Below are positions 35,103-48,436 of a stretch of DNA of 64,000 nt, piece after piece. Source of the DNA: DATKPC01 sp035524275 (GTDB lineage: Bacteria > Pseudomonadota > Gammaproteobacteria > Burkholderiales > Burkholderiaceae_F). The notes beneath the pieces were generated by a model. The model was not told where the DNA came from. It did no database searches and saw nothing but the letters and a program-made list of their open reading frames with translations. Made by a program: the position numbers and the translations under genes. The stretch lies in contig DATKPC010000095.1 of the NCBI GenBank assembly GCA_035524275.1, positions 1-64,000 on the forward strand, in the 5' to 3' direction. Position 1 is the stretch's first letter. Every line of letters begins with the position of its first letter.

Positions 35103-35948
35103 ATGCAACGCTTCGAAGGCTCCTCGACCTACGTCGCCACCGACGACCTGAAACTGGCGGTCAACGCGGCGCTGACGCTGCAGCGTCCGCTGTTGATCAA
35201 GGGCGAGCCGGGCACCGGCAAGACGATGCTCGCCGAGGAGGTCGCCGCGGCGCTGCGGATGCCGATCCTGGCGTGGCACGTGAAGTCGACGACCAAGGCG
35301 CAGCAGGGGCTCTACGAGTACGACGCCGTCTCGCGGCTGCGCGATTCGCAACTCGGCGACGACCGGGTGCGCGACATCGCCAACTACATCGTCCGCGGCG
35401 TCCTGTGGCAGGCCTTCGAGTCGGCGCAGCAGGTCGTGCTGCTGATCGACGAGATCGACAAGGCCGACATCGAGTTCCCCAACGACCTGCTGCGCGAGCT
35501 CGACCGGATGGAATTCCACGTCTACGAGACGCGCGAGACGATCCGCGCGCGGCATCGTCCGCTCGTCGTGATCACGTCGAACAACGAGAAGGAGCTGCCG
35601 GACGCGTTCCTGCGCCGCTGCTTCTTCCACTACATCCGCTTTCCGGACAAGGCGACGATGCAGGCCATCGTCGACGTGCATTTCCCGGACCTGCGCCGCG
35701 AGCTGCTCAAGAATGCGCTGGACGCGTTCTTCGCGCTGCGCGACGTGCCGGGCCTCAAGAAGAAGCCCTCGACGTCGGAACTCCTCGACTGGCTGAAGCT
35801 GCTCGTCGCCGAGCAGATCCCGCCCGAGGCGCTGCGGTCGAGCGACGACAAGCTGTTCGTGCCGCCGCTGCACGGCGCGCTGCTGAAGAACGAGCAGGAC
35901 ATCCACCTTTTCGAGCGCCTCGTGTTCATGGCGCGACAGAACCGCTGA
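35103..35948 (+). CDS. MoxR-type AAA ATPase
   Basis: A 281-residue AAA+ ATPase. Walker A GEPGTGKT and Walker B LLIDEIDKA are intact, with sensor 1 VITSNNEKELP and an arginine-finger-like RRCFF. MoxR ATPases act as chaperones with VWA-domain partners in metal-cofactor insertion or complex maturation. The CoxE-like VWA gene two genes on is the expected partner. The ATG at 35103 fits the family; TATACT at 35065-35070 may be the -10 element. Confidence 0.92.
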   Translation: MQRFEGSSTYVATDDLKLAVNAALTLQRPLLIKGEPGTGKTMLAEEVAAALRMPILAWHVKSTTKAQQGLYEYDAVSRLRDSQLGDDRVRDIANYIVRGVLWQAFESAQQVVLLIDEIDKADIEFPNDLLRELDRMEFHVYETRETIRARHRPLVVITSNNEKELPDAFLRRCFFHYIRFPDKATMQAIVDVHFPDLRRELLKNALDAFFALRDVPGLKKKPSTSELLDWLKLLVAEQIPPEALRSSDDKLFVPPLHGALLKNEQDIHLFERLVFMARQNR

Positions 35949-35954
35949 CGCGCC

Positions 35955-36551
35955 ATGCCTTGGCTGCAACCCCTCACGCTCCGCGGGCAGCACGCGCAGC
36001 TCGAGCCCCTCGCGCTCGCCCACGCCGAGGGTCTGGCCGACGCGGTCCGCGACGGCGAGCTCTGGACGCTGTGGTACACGACGGTTCCGAGGCCCGAGGG
36101 CGTCGCCGCGGAGATCGAGCGTCGCCTGAAGCTGCAGGAAGCCGGCTCGATGCTGCCCTTCGCGGTCCGCGACGGCGCCGGGCGGCTCGTCGGCATGACG
36201 ACCTACATGAACGTCGATGCCGCGAATCGCCGGGTCGAGATCGGCTCGACCTGGTACGCCCGCAGCGTCCAGCGCACCGCGCTCAACACCGAATGCAAGC
36301 GCATGCTGCTCGCGCACGCGTTCGAGGCGCTGTCGTGCATCGCGGTGGAATTCCGCACGCACGTGATGAATCGCGCCAGCCGCCGCGGCATCGAGCGGCT
36401 CGGCGCGCACCTCGACGGGATCCTGCGCCAGCACATGCGGATGCCCAACGGGACGCTGCGCGACACCTGCGTCTACAGCATCACGTCGCCGGAGTGGCCG
36501 ACGGTTCGCGCGCATCTCGACCACGAGCTGGCGCGCCCGCGCACCGCCTGA
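35955..36551 (+). CDS. GNAT family N-acetyltransferase (RimJ/RimL-like)
   Basis: A 198-residue protein that begins LRGQHAQLEPLALAHAEGL and contains the block RRVEIGSTWYARSVQRTALNTE, the RimJ/RimL-type acetyl-CoA-binding region in which Q/RGxGxA is altered to VQRTAL. The later FRTHVMNRASRRGIERLGA is the family's substrate side. The acceptor is unknown. It lies 6 bp after moxR and 31 bp before the VWA gene, so it is embedded in that operon. Confidence 0.85.
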   Translation: MPWLQPLTLRGQHAQLEPLALAHAEGLADAVRDGELWTLWYTTVPRPEGVAAEIERRLKLQEAGSMLPFAVRDGAGRLVGMTTYMNVDAANRRVEIGSTWYARSVQRTALNTECKRMLLAHAFEALSCIAVEFRTHVMNRASRRGIERLGAHLDGILRQHMRMPNGTLRDTCVYSITSPEWPTVRAHLDHELARPRTA

Positions 36552-36582
36552 TCGCCCGCCCGTCCGCGCCAGGCCTTCCGCG

Positions 36583-37755
36583 ATGCTGATCAGCTTCTTC
36601 TACCACCTGCGGGCGGCGCGCCTGAACGTCTCCATCAAGGAGCTTCTGACCCTGCTCGAGGCGCTGTCGCGCGACGTCATCGGGCCGTCGATCGACGAGT
36701 TCTACTTCCTTTCGCGCGCCACGCTGGTCAAGGACGAGGCGCAGTTCGATCGCTTCGACCGCGCCTTCGGCGAGTTCTTCAAGGGCGCGCAGACGACGCT
36801 CGAGCTGGCGCGCGAGATCCCGGACGCCTGGTTCAAGCAGGCGCTGACGCGCGACTTCTCGCCCGAGGAGCTGGCGCGCCTGGAGAAGCTGGGCTGGGAC
36901 CGGCTGATGGAGGAACTGCGCAAGCGCCTGGAGGAGCAGCGCGACGCGCACCACGGCGGATCGAAGTGGATCGGCAGCGGCGGCACGTCGCCGTTCGGAC
37001 ACGGCGGGGCGCATCCGGAAGGCATCCGGATCGGCGGGCCGTCGCGCGGCAACCGCAGCGCGGTCAAGGTCTGGGAGGCGCGCGCCTATCGGGACTACGA
37101 CGACCAGGTCGAGCTCGGCACGCGCAACATCAAGGTCGCGCTGCGGCGGCTGCGGCGCTTCGCGCGCCAGGGCGCGGAGCTCGAGCTCGACCTTCCGGAC
37201 ACGATCGCGGCGACCGCGCGCAACGCCGGCTGGCTCGACCTGAAGCTGGTGCCGCAGCGGCACAACGCGGTCAAGGTCCTGATGCTGCTCGACGTCGGCG
37301 GCACGATGGACGAGCACGTGAAGCGCGTCGAGGAGCTCTTCTCGGCCGCACGCGCGGAGCTGAAGCACCTGGAGTTCTACTACTTCCACAACTGCGTCTA
37401 CGAAGGCGTCTGGCGCAACAATCGCCGGCGCTATGCCGAGCGGACCGACACCTGGGACCTGCTGCGGAAGTACAACCCGGACTACCGGCTCGTCTTCGTC
37501 GGCGACGCGACGATGAGTCCCTACGAGATCCTGCAGCCTGGCGGCAGCGTCGAGCACAACAATCCGGAAGCCGGCGCCGTCTGGCTGCAGCGCCTGACAT
37601 CGCACTTCACGAAATTCGCATGGATCAATCCGGAGCCGGAAGGCCTGTGGGGCTACCGGCAGTCGGTGAGCCTCGTCAACCAGCTGGTCTCCGGACGGAT
37701 GTATCCGCTGACGCTGGAGGGCCTCGGGCGGGCGATGCGGGAGCTGTCGAAGTAA
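36583..37755 (+). CDS. VWA domain-containing CoxE-like protein
   Basis: A 390-residue cytoplasmic protein. The N-terminal half is the helical region common to CoxE/YehP-type proteins (SFFYHLRAARLNVSIKELL). The VWA domain starts near residue 230, and its metal site reads LLDVGGTMDEH with Asp237. The MIDAS consensus is DxSxS, so the first Ser is Gly and the second Thr. This form (DVGGS/T) is familiar in the CoxE-like subfamily. It pairs with the MoxR-type ATPase upstream; the client is not encoded nearby. Confidence 0.87.
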   Translation: MLISFFYHLRAARLNVSIKELLTLLEALSRDVIGPSIDEFYFLSRATLVKDEAQFDRFDRAFGEFFKGAQTTLELAREIPDAWFKQALTRDFSPEELARLEKLGWDRLMEELRKRLEEQRDAHHGGSKWIGSGGTSPFGHGGAHPEGIRIGGPSRGNRSAVKVWEARAYRDYDDQVELGTRNIKVALRRLRRFARQGAELELDLPDTIAATARNAGWLDLKLVPQRHNAVKVLMLLDVGGTMDEHVKRVEELFSAARAELKHLEFYYFHNCVYEGVWRNNRRRYAERTDTWDLLRKYNPDYRLVFVGDATMSPYEILQPGGSVEHNNPEAGAVWLQRLTSHFTKFAWINPEPEGLWGYRQSVSLVNQLVSGRMYPLTLEGLGRAMRELSK

Positions 37756-37827
37756 GCGCTCGCCTCGTGGTGGATGTCGGCGCCGCTCAGGACGAGCGCC
37801 GAACGCCTCCCCGCGACAGCCCCGGCC

Positions 37828-39648
<1,821 letters not shown>

Positions 39649-39649
39649 T

Positions 39650-42160
39650 TCAGGCTCCGGCCGCCCCCTGCGCCTGCGCCTGCGCCGCGGCATCGGCGTA
39701 GCGCGCCGCCAGCTCCTTCGCGCGGCCGGGGGTCTTCTCGAACTCGGCGACGACCGCGTCGACGGCGCGTCGCGTGAGCGGCGTCGACTCCAGCGGCCGG
39801 ATGAACTTGCGCCTCAGGTAGCCCTTGATGAGCTCCGGCGACATCACGTGCGCCTTGTTGTCGACGCCGCCGCTGAACATGAACAACGTCCGCAGCGGGC
39901 TCACCCACCGCAGCCGCGCCTTGATGAATTCGGCGCCATTCCACAGCTCGAACCAGGTTCCGCGCGCCCACGACGCGATTTCCGCGTCGAGCTTGGCATC
40001 CTCGGCGCGGTCGACGTCGCTGCTGACCGTCACGTCGGTCAACGGATCCGGAACGGTGAGGTCGGCGTTGTGCTCCGCGGCAACCTGCATCAGCGCGCCG
40101 GTCGAGACGCGGACGCCGCCCGGCACCGTCGTCATCGGGAACGAGCCGGTCATCTGCAGGCCGTCGATGCGCGCGCGCAGTTCGCTGCTCTGCAGCGAGT
40201 GGCGGATGTAGGTCGCCTGGTCGGTCGGCTTGACCGCCATCGCATGCGCGGCCATCAGCTCGTTCAGGTAGTCGGACTGCTCGCGCTCGGGCATCCGGAT
40301 CAGCGCCATCCCGTCACGCAGGATCCGGGTCATCGGCGGGATCAATTCGACGAGCCGGCGGCGCTCGTCGGCCGTCGCTTTCGGCTGCACGCTCCAGACG
40401 AGGTCGTGGATCACTTCCCGGAAGCTCTTCGAGAAGCCCTTGGTCTCGTCGTCGCGCTGCGACGCGGTCACGAGCACCTTGACCCACGGGCCGACGAGAA
40501 AATCGCGCATGAACGGCTCCAGGTCGACGCGCTCGAACGCGCGCCGGACCTGGATCGTCGTGTTGATCGTCAGGATCTCGCGCCGCTCGGCGTCCTCGAG
40601 CGCGCGCTTGGCCCGCGCGACCGGATCGGCGTCGCGCGGCTTGATCTCGGAGACGAACGATTCGAACTCCGCCAGCAGCTTCTCGAAGACGGCGACGTCC
40701 TTGTCGAACTTGACCAGCACGTCGCGCACGACGCGATCGACCTCGGCAAGGAACTTCTCGTTCTCGTCGCCGTACGGCTCCCAGCCGACGGACGTGCTGG
40801 CCAGCCGGTCGATCAGCCGCCGTGCCGGGTGCGAGCTCGACGCGAAGAACGCGGCGTCCAGCAGCGCCGCCTTCAGGACCGGGAACTGCAGCCGCGACAG
40901 CAGCGCCTTGATCTCCGACGGAACATGGTTGTCCCGCATGACCTGGTCGAACATCATCCCGACGAGTTCGATCGTCAGCTTGTCGACGGTCCGCGTCGAC
41001 TGCGAGATCAGGTGCTCGCGCCAGGCGTTGACGCTGCCCGCGGAGCCGCCGGCGAACGCCGCGCCCTGCAGCCCCTCGAGCCCCAGCTGCTGCAGCTCGT
41101 TGACCGATTCGATCAGCGCCGGGGGCACCGGTCCGATGGCCGCCGGCATCGGCGGCATGTCGAGCCCGCGGGCGTTGGCCTGGAGCCGCGCCAGCAGCGC
41201 ATCGAGCAGGACCTGCGACGACGCACCGCCGCCGCCGCCGCGGGCACCTGCGGGACCGCCGGCCGCGCCGCGCGCGCCCGGCGCGCCGCCCGCGACGTTC
41301 CCCATCGCGGCGTCGCCGGCGATCGCGCCACCGCCGCCGCCACCCTGGCCCGCGCCGTCGGCGCCCGGCGCGCCGCCGCCCCCCGCACCGCCGCCGCCCG
41401 ACGCGTCGGTCGCCGGCTCGACGTCAGGCCCGATACCCTTGCGGCCGGCCGACGACCCGACGGCCCGACCGGTCATGCCACGGCGAATCGCCTTGCTTTC
41501 GATCCCGTGGACGCGGAAATGGTCGATCAGCGCGAACTGCACCCGGACGAGTTCCTCGCCGAACGGCCGCTCGAACGCGCTGAGGAAGAATTCCCAGGCT
41601 TCCGGATGCAGGTTGACGTCCTCGGCGGCGCGCAGCAGCGGCGGCACGAAGACCGAGGGCCCGAACGGGTTGTCCGCGCTCGCCAGCTGCCCGCGCCCGG
41701 TCAGGTAGCCGACGATCACGTTGAGGTCGCGCATCGGCTCCTCGACCATCCCGCCCATGCGCCGCGCGCAACGGTCGGCGATCGTCTCGCCGGCGCTCTC
41801 GGCCTCGTCGACGAGCGACAGCGACTCCGCGTCGAGCTTCAGCGTCGGGGTGCCGGACTTGACCGCGACCAGCCGGCTCAGCGCCTCGTCCTGCGACGTC
41901 TTCAGGCGTTCGAGGTAGGCGGCACGCAGCTCCTCCTCCTTGGTCGCCAGGATGCGCTGCACCAAAGGCGAGCCGACGCCGAAGTCCCAGCGCGCGGTGA
42001 GCTGCTCGTTGACGATCGTGACGAGGCTCGGGAACGCCGTGCCGATCAGCTCGCTCGCGATCGCGGCGGCCGAACGCAGCAGCGCGGAGGCCTGGCCGGC
42101 CGGCAGGTAGGGAACGTCTCCGTAGTGTCCGGAGGTCGATGAAGCGTGCAAGGATTGCAT
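39650..42160 (-). CDS. DUF1631 family protein (paralogue A)
   Basis: An 836-residue, mostly helical protein of the DUF1631 family, which is widespread in betaproteobacteria and has no established function. The core STRTVDKLTIELVGMMFDQV and SRLQFPVLKAALLDAAFF match paralogue B. A Gly/Ala/Pro-rich linker at about residues 235-320 is probably disordered. The C-terminal 130 residues (WFELWNGAEFIKARLRWVSP) look like a PilZ-type beta barrel. It overlaps nothing upstream (159-bp gap) but its stop is 1 bp from the GspE-like start. Role inferred only from the neighbouring ATPase and a possible PilZ-like domain. Confidence 0.8.
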   Translation of the reverse strand: MQSLHASSTSGHYGDVPYLPAGQASALLRSAAAIASELIGTAFPSLVTIVNEQLTARWDFGVGSPLVQRILATKEEELRAAYLERLKTSQDEALSRLVAVKSGTPTLKLDAESLSLVDEAESAGETIADRCARRMGGMVEEPMRDLNVIVGYLTGRGQLASADNPFGPSVFVPPLLRAAEDVNLHPEAWEFFLSAFERPFGEELVRVQFALIDHFRVHGIESKAIRRGMTGRAVGSSAGRKGIGPDVEPATDASGGGGAGGGGAPGADGAGQGGGGGGAIAGDAAMGNVAGGAPGARGAAGGPAGARGGGGGASSQVLLDALLARLQANARGLDMPPMPAAIGPVPPALIESVNELQQLGLEGLQGAAFAGGSAGSVNAWREHLISQSTRTVDKLTIELVGMMFDQVMRDNHVPSEIKALLSRLQFPVLKAALLDAAFFASSSHPARRLIDRLASTSVGWEPYGDENEKFLAEVDRVVRDVLVKFDKDVAVFEKLLAEFESFVSEIKPRDADPVARAKRALEDAERREILTINTTIQVRRAFERVDLEPFMRDFLVGPWVKVLVTASQRDDETKGFSKSFREVIHDLVWSVQPKATADERRRLVELIPPMTRILRDGMALIRMPEREQSDYLNELMAAHAMAVKPTDQATYIRHSLQSSELRARIDGLQMTGSFPMTTVPGGVRVSTGALMQVAAEHNADLTVPDPLTDVTVSSDVDRAEDAKLDAEIASWARGTWFELWNGAEFIKARLRWVSPLRTLFMFSGGVDNKAHVMSPELIKGYLRRKFIRPLESTPLTRRAVDAVVAEFEKTPGRAKELAARYADAAAQAQAQGAAGA

Positions 42161-42319
42161 GCGGCGCCGAGGCGAGGGAGCGTGAAAGACTGTAAAGGTA
42201 CGGCCCGGCCTGTCAAGGCCAACCGGACCGCAAAAACGGCATCAAGCCGGAACTTCTTCCGTCGAATGTGGCCGGACTCACCGGGCCCCGTCGCGGCGTC
42301 GGGCTGGCACAAACGCGCG

Positions 42320-43141
42320 TCATACGATCAGCTGCCCGTCCCCGGTGCGCCCGTCGTCCACGAACGCGCGCAGGCCGGAAACCCATTTGCGTAGCGGAAG
42401 CTTGTGAGCCGCCTCGAGCTCGCGGGCGCGCGCAAACAATTGACCGAAGGATACTTGAACCGGCGGGCCGCACAGCGCCAGCGCGACACGATTGCCTTCG
42501 TCGACCTCCGGCAGCGCGAGGACGCGCCCGTCGAACGCGGCGCCGATCGCCGCGAAGCTGCGCTCGAAGCGGCTGCCGAAGAGATTGAACGCCGCGACGC
42601 CCGGCGCGTTCATCGCGGCGCGGCACCGGTGATAGAACTCGACATCGTCGTAGACCGGCCCGCGCGCCGCGGCGTCGTAGAGATCGACCTGTACCCAGTC
42701 GAAGCCGGCGCGCCGCTTCGCGCGCTGGCCGGCGACGAGAAACGCCAGCGCGTCGTCGACGACGACCTGCAGCCGGTCGTCGTCGGGCGGCAGCCGGAAC
42801 CAGCGGCGCGCGTTGTCGACGACGCCCGGATCGATCTCCACCGTCGTCACGCGTGCGCCCGGCACGAAGCGATGGCAGTACTTCGTCAGCGCAGCGGCGC
42901 CCAGGCCGAGCTGCAGGATGCGCCTCGGCTCGTCGATGAAGAGCAGCGTCGCCATCATCTGCCGCTGGTACTCCAGTTCGAGCGCGTACGGCTGCGCGAT
43001 CCGCATCGCGCCCTGGACCCAGATCGTCCCGAAGTGCAGGTAGCGGACGCCGTCGGACTCCGACAGCGTGATCGCGGCGTGCCGACCGCGCGGCCGCACG
43101 TCCGGCGGCGCCACGCGCGGCCGCGTCCTAGGACGCGCCAT
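42320..43141 (-). CDS. Spermidine-synthase-like SAM-fold protein
   Basis: A 273-residue protein with the spermidine synthase/polyamine aminopropyltransferase fold: the glycine loop ILQLGLGAAALTKY and the acidic VTTVEIDPGVVDNARRWF. The N-terminal part (YLHFGTIWVQGAMRI, YALELEYQRQMM) is family-typical, but the usual aminopropyl-site aspartates are not clearly present, so it may be a methyltransferase-like relative. Its start overlaps the stop of paralogue B by 14 bp, and it is followed by paralogue A. Confidence 0.75.
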   Translation of the reverse strand: MARPRTRPRVAPPDVRPRGRHAAITLSESDGVRYLHFGTIWVQGAMRIAQPYALELEYQRQMMATLLFIDEPRRILQLGLGAAALTKYCHRFVPGARVTTVEIDPGVVDNARRWFRLPPDDDRLQVVVDDALAFLVAGQRAKRRAGFDWVQVDLYDAAARGPVYDDVEFYHRCRAAMNAPGVAAFNLFGSRFERSFAAIGAAFDGRVLALPEVDEGNRVALALCGPPVQVSFGQLFARARELEAAHKLPLRKWVSGLRAFVDDGRTGDGQLIV

Positions 43142-45527
43142 GCGCGTTCGGCGCCGAAGCCTGCTGCAGCTGCCCCATCACCTCGGCGACCGCGCGCTCG
43201 AACAGCGGAGCCTCTTCGAGCGGGCGCAACCAGCCCGCCTCGAGGAACGACCGCAGGTTGTCGCGGGTCAGCGAGCGCGCGGTGCCCCCTTGCTTCGACG
43301 TGAACACGTAGAGATTGCGGCGCGGGCTGACCCAACGCAGCTGGACGCGCTCGAAGCCGTCGGCGATGCGCAGCTCGAACCAGTCGCCGCGCTTCAGGCC
43401 GCGGGCCAGCGACGAGGCCTCGCGACCGCTTCCGGGCGACGGCGGCTGCATCCCCGCCGGCAGGTTCAGCGGGCTGATCGGCACGTTGTCGGCCGCAAAC
43501 GCCTGCTGGATCAGGTCGTCGGTCAGCTCGACATTTGCCGCCGACTCCGTTCCGACGGCCGTCGTCGCGGCCTTCGACAGGCTGAACGCATCGAGCTTGA
43601 TCCGCATCGTGCTCGGCTCGAAGCGCTGTCCGCCGCCGTGCGCCAGCTCGATCGTCTTGATCGCATCGGCGTGCGACTTCATCAGCTTGGAGAAGAACTC
43701 GCTGGACCGGTCGGGGGCCCACTCGATCAGCTTCAACCCTTCGCGGAGTACCGAGAGCACCGGCGGGATCGCCGCGAGCATCCGCTTCCGATCGTTCGGC
43801 GCGAGCTTCGGCTGTACCGTCCAGACGAGGTCGGGCACGATGCTCACGAAGCGACGGACGATCCCGGGCTCCGCACCCTCGCGCTCCGCGGCGGCGACGA
43901 GCACGCGGACCCAGGTGTCGAGGAGGAAGTCGCGCAGGTAGGACTCGATCTGCACGCCGTCGAAGGCGCTGCGCACCTGCATCGTCGCGCGGATCACCTG
44001 GATCTCGCGGTTCTCGGCGCGTTCGAGCGCGCGCTTGGCGCGCGACACCGGATCGTCGTCGCGGGTGCGCTCCGCGTCGAGGTAGCGCTCGAAGGCTTCG
44101 AAGGCCGTCCCGAACGACTGCGGCCCGGTGTCGGTGAGCACGGTCTGCACGGCGCGCCGCACCTCGGCCAGGTAGCGGCGGTTGTCGTCGCCATCCTCCG
44201 TCCACCCGATCGCGGTGCTCGCGATGCGATCCAGCAGCCGGCGCGCCGGCTGCTCCGGCGTCAGGAAGAGGTCGGGATCGGTGAGCGCGACCCGCAGCAC
44301 CGGGAACTGCAGCGCACCCAGCAGGTCGCGTATGGGCCGCGGGATGTGGCGGTCGCGCGCGATCCGGTCGAACAGCAAGCCGACGAGCTCGATCGTCAGC
44401 CGATCGACCTGGCGCGTCGCGGTCCGGTTCAGCAGTTCGCGCGCCTTGGCCGGCGCCAGCCCGACGCCCGCGCCGGCGCCGGCGCCGTCGCCGACGTGCG
44501 CCGCGAAAGCCAGCGCCCCGACGCGCTGGATCTCGCCCAGCTTGTCGATGAGGCGCGGGTCGACCGCCGCGGATCCGTGGGCGACGCCGCCCAGGCCTCC
44601 GAAGGGTCCGGAGGCACCGAACACCGCGGGCTGCGCGAACCCGCCGCCCGGTACCCCGGCCACCGCCGGTCCCGGAACGACGCCGCCGATGCGCTGCGTC
44701 ATGAACTGCAGCATCTGGCCGGCCGCGACCATCGGGTCGGCCCCGATCGCGGCGAGCGCCTGCGGCGGCAGTCCGAAGCCGGCCGGAACCGGGACGCCGA
44801 CGCCGCCCGCGAGCGGCACGGCGTACGCCGGCATGCCCGGTGCCACCGGAGAAACCGGCGCGAAGGTCCCCGCTGCCGGCGACGGCGACGGCCTCTGGTG
44901 GCGCGCGTTGCGGACGACTTCGTCGCTCAGGCCTTGCGACGCGAGGTAGCGATCGATCGCCTCGAACGCGGCGGCGACCGGCACGGCGAGCGGCGCGACG
45001 AACAGGCGCATCACGTCGAGCAGGTCATCGTGCGGCGTGCCGACCGCTTCCAGCGCGACGCGCAGCGGGCGCAGGAACATCGCCGGACGAAGAGGCATCT
45101 CGGCATCGCTGAGCGCGGTCTCGCGGACGAGGTCGAGGATCCGCAGCTTCACGGACGTGAACAGGTCGCCGACGCCGTTGAGCAGGCGCCCGCCGGCGCT
45201 CTCGACGAAGGCATTGAGTTCCATGTCGTCGTATTCGACGAGCGACAGCGAGCGGGATCCGGACGCGCGGTTCGGCGTCCGATGCGCGACGAAGTCGCCG
45301 ATCGAGGACACCATTTCGACGCGCAGCGCCTCGGAATAGGCGTGCAGGAACGCGCGGTCGCGCGTCAGCAGGAGACGCGCCTTGCGCGCCGCCTCCTCAT
45401 CGTCGGATTTCGCGATCGGGCCGAGCGCGGCGATCAGCATGTCGGCGACGCGCGGCTCGATCACATTGCGGATCGGCGTCCAGCAATCCTCGAGGATCTG
45501 GCGCGCGCCCGGTCGGCGCGACAGCAT
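43128..45527 (-). CDS. DUF1631 family protein (paralogue B)
   Basis: A 799-residue protein, mostly helical, of unknown function. The core TATRQVDRLTIELVGLLFDR and GALQFPVLRVALTD, and the C-terminal WFELRIADGFERVQLRWVSP domain, align by eye with paralogue A through the whole length. A Gly/Ala/Pro-rich linker (about 240-330) is again present. The ATG at 45527 is preferred; a GTG at 45560 would add 11 residues. The paralogues and the SpeE-like gene between them likely form one transcript ending with the GspE-like ATPase. Confidence 0.78.
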   Translation of the reverse strand: MLSRRPGARQILEDCWTPIRNVIEPRVADMLIAALGPIAKSDDEEAARKARLLLTRDRAFLHAYSEALRVEMVSSIGDFVAHRTPNRASGSRSLSLVEYDDMELNAFVESAGGRLLNGVGDLFTSVKLRILDLVRETALSDAEMPLRPAMFLRPLRVALEAVGTPHDDLLDVMRLFVAPLAVPVAAAFEAIDRYLASQGLSDEVVRNARHQRPSPSPAAGTFAPVSPVAPGMPAYAVPLAGGVGVPVPAGFGLPPQALAAIGADPMVAAGQMLQFMTQRIGGVVPGPAVAGVPGGGFAQPAVFGASGPFGGLGGVAHGSAAVDPRLIDKLGEIQRVGALAFAAHVGDGAGAGAGVGLAPAKARELLNRTATRQVDRLTIELVGLLFDRIARDRHIPRPIRDLLGALQFPVLRVALTDPDLFLTPEQPARRLLDRIASTAIGWTEDGDDNRRYLAEVRRAVQTVLTDTGPQSFGTAFEAFERYLDAERTRDDDPVSRAKRALERAENREIQVIRATMQVRSAFDGVQIESYLRDFLLDTWVRVLVAAAEREGAEPGIVRRFVSIVPDLVWTVQPKLAPNDRKRMLAAIPPVLSVLREGLKLIEWAPDRSSEFFSKLMKSHADAIKTIELAHGGGQRFEPSTMRIKLDAFSLSKAATTAVGTESAANVELTDDLIQQAFAADNVPISPLNLPAGMQPPSPGSGREASSLARGLKRGDWFELRIADGFERVQLRWVSPRRNLYVFTSKQGGTARSLTRDNLRSFLEAGWLRPLEEAPLFERAVAEVMGQLQQASAPNAHGAS

Positions 45528-45833
45528 TTGCGTCAACGCGATTCCCCAACAACCACCCACGTGGAGCGATCAGCCCGGCGGCTTCGAGGCGGCCTCGTCG
45601 GTCGGGAAGCGGCCCTGCGCGCGGATCGAACAGCCTTCCCGTCCATCGTGCCGGTCCCTCGTCGCGCCATTCGCCAGCGGCGAGCGGTTCGGTTTCCGGC
45701 GACCCTCTCTTTCTAGCCGCATTCTGCCGTATCGGCAGCCGGCGTCGCAATTTGATCGCAGCCCGGACGGATGGCATCGGGCGGCCGTCGGCCGTCAGGC
45801 GCTCGGCGCCAACCGCCGATCGCTGCAGCGGTC

Positions 45834-46346
45834 CTAGACGACGTGACGGGTGGCGAAGAACGCCCGCCATGCGGCGAGCTTCTCAGCGGCCGGCATCCCG
45901 GCGAACGCCGGACTGGTCGAAGGCAGGACCGCCGTGGCCACGCCCCAGGCGCGCACCTCGCGTTCGCAGCGGCCCGCCGTCCGCCCGTTGAAGGCCACCG
46001 CGCGCAGCCGCGGCGCGAGGCGCCGCACGCGCTGCAGGTCGTTCACGCTGGCCTCGACGATCGCGCCGTCGAGGCTTCCCGGACGGATGCAGGAGTCGTA
46101 GACGTCCCAGATGCCGACGCCGTGCGCGAGCACGCGCGCCAGCCGCGCCGCGTAGTCCAGCGCGACGAGCGGCTCGTCCAGCACGGCTCCCAGGATCGGC
46201 CAGAACTGGTTGCGCGGGTGGGCGTAGTAGCGCGCCGCCGTCAGCGACGCGACGCCCGGGAAGCTGCCGAGCACCAGCGTCGTGACGCCGCCGTCGATCA
46301 CCGGCGGCAGGCCGCGCAGGCGCCGGTCGCCGGGCGGCGGCACCAC
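45834..46346 (-). CDS. Family 6 uracil/hypoxanthine-DNA glycosylase
   Basis: A 170-residue base-excision repair enzyme. The GSFP motif (27-30) in TTLVLGSFPGVASL, the YYAHPRNQFW block and the GIWDVYDSCIRPGSLDGAI block are typical of DNA-deoxyinosine glycosylases in the UDG superfamily; LPSTSPA marks the C-terminal loop. The GTG at 46346 is used; 13 bp separate it from the htpG stop. The region 45561-45833 after it holds no credible gene. Confidence 0.85.
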   Translation of the reverse strand: MVPPPGDRRLRGLPPVIDGGVTTLVLGSFPGVASLTAARYYAHPRNQFWPILGAVLDEPLVALDYAARLARVLAHGVGIWDVYDSCIRPGSLDGAIVEASVNDLQRVRRLAPRLRAVAFNGRTAGRCEREVRAWGVATAVLPSTSPAFAGMPAAEKLAAWRAFFATRHVV

Positions 46347-46359
46347 GTCGCGGTCGTCC

Positions 46360-48270
<1,911 letters not shown>

Positions 48271-48436
48271 CGGACGTGTCCTCCCAAGACGACGACGAAA
48301 ATCGGAATGCGCAAGCGACGCCTCGAGGCCCGTCCACCGAACGGCCGGTCGACGGCAAGCGGCGCGCCGGCGGTATTTTGGGCCAGCGGCGCGGATTTCA
48401 AGTCCGGCGCGCGCCAGCACCTGGCCGAACGGGGAT

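Noticed and set aside
45561..45833. Possible small gene between the DUF1631 and glycosylase genes
   Set aside because: Several short frames exist but none has a ribosome-binding site, conserved motif or reasonable composition.
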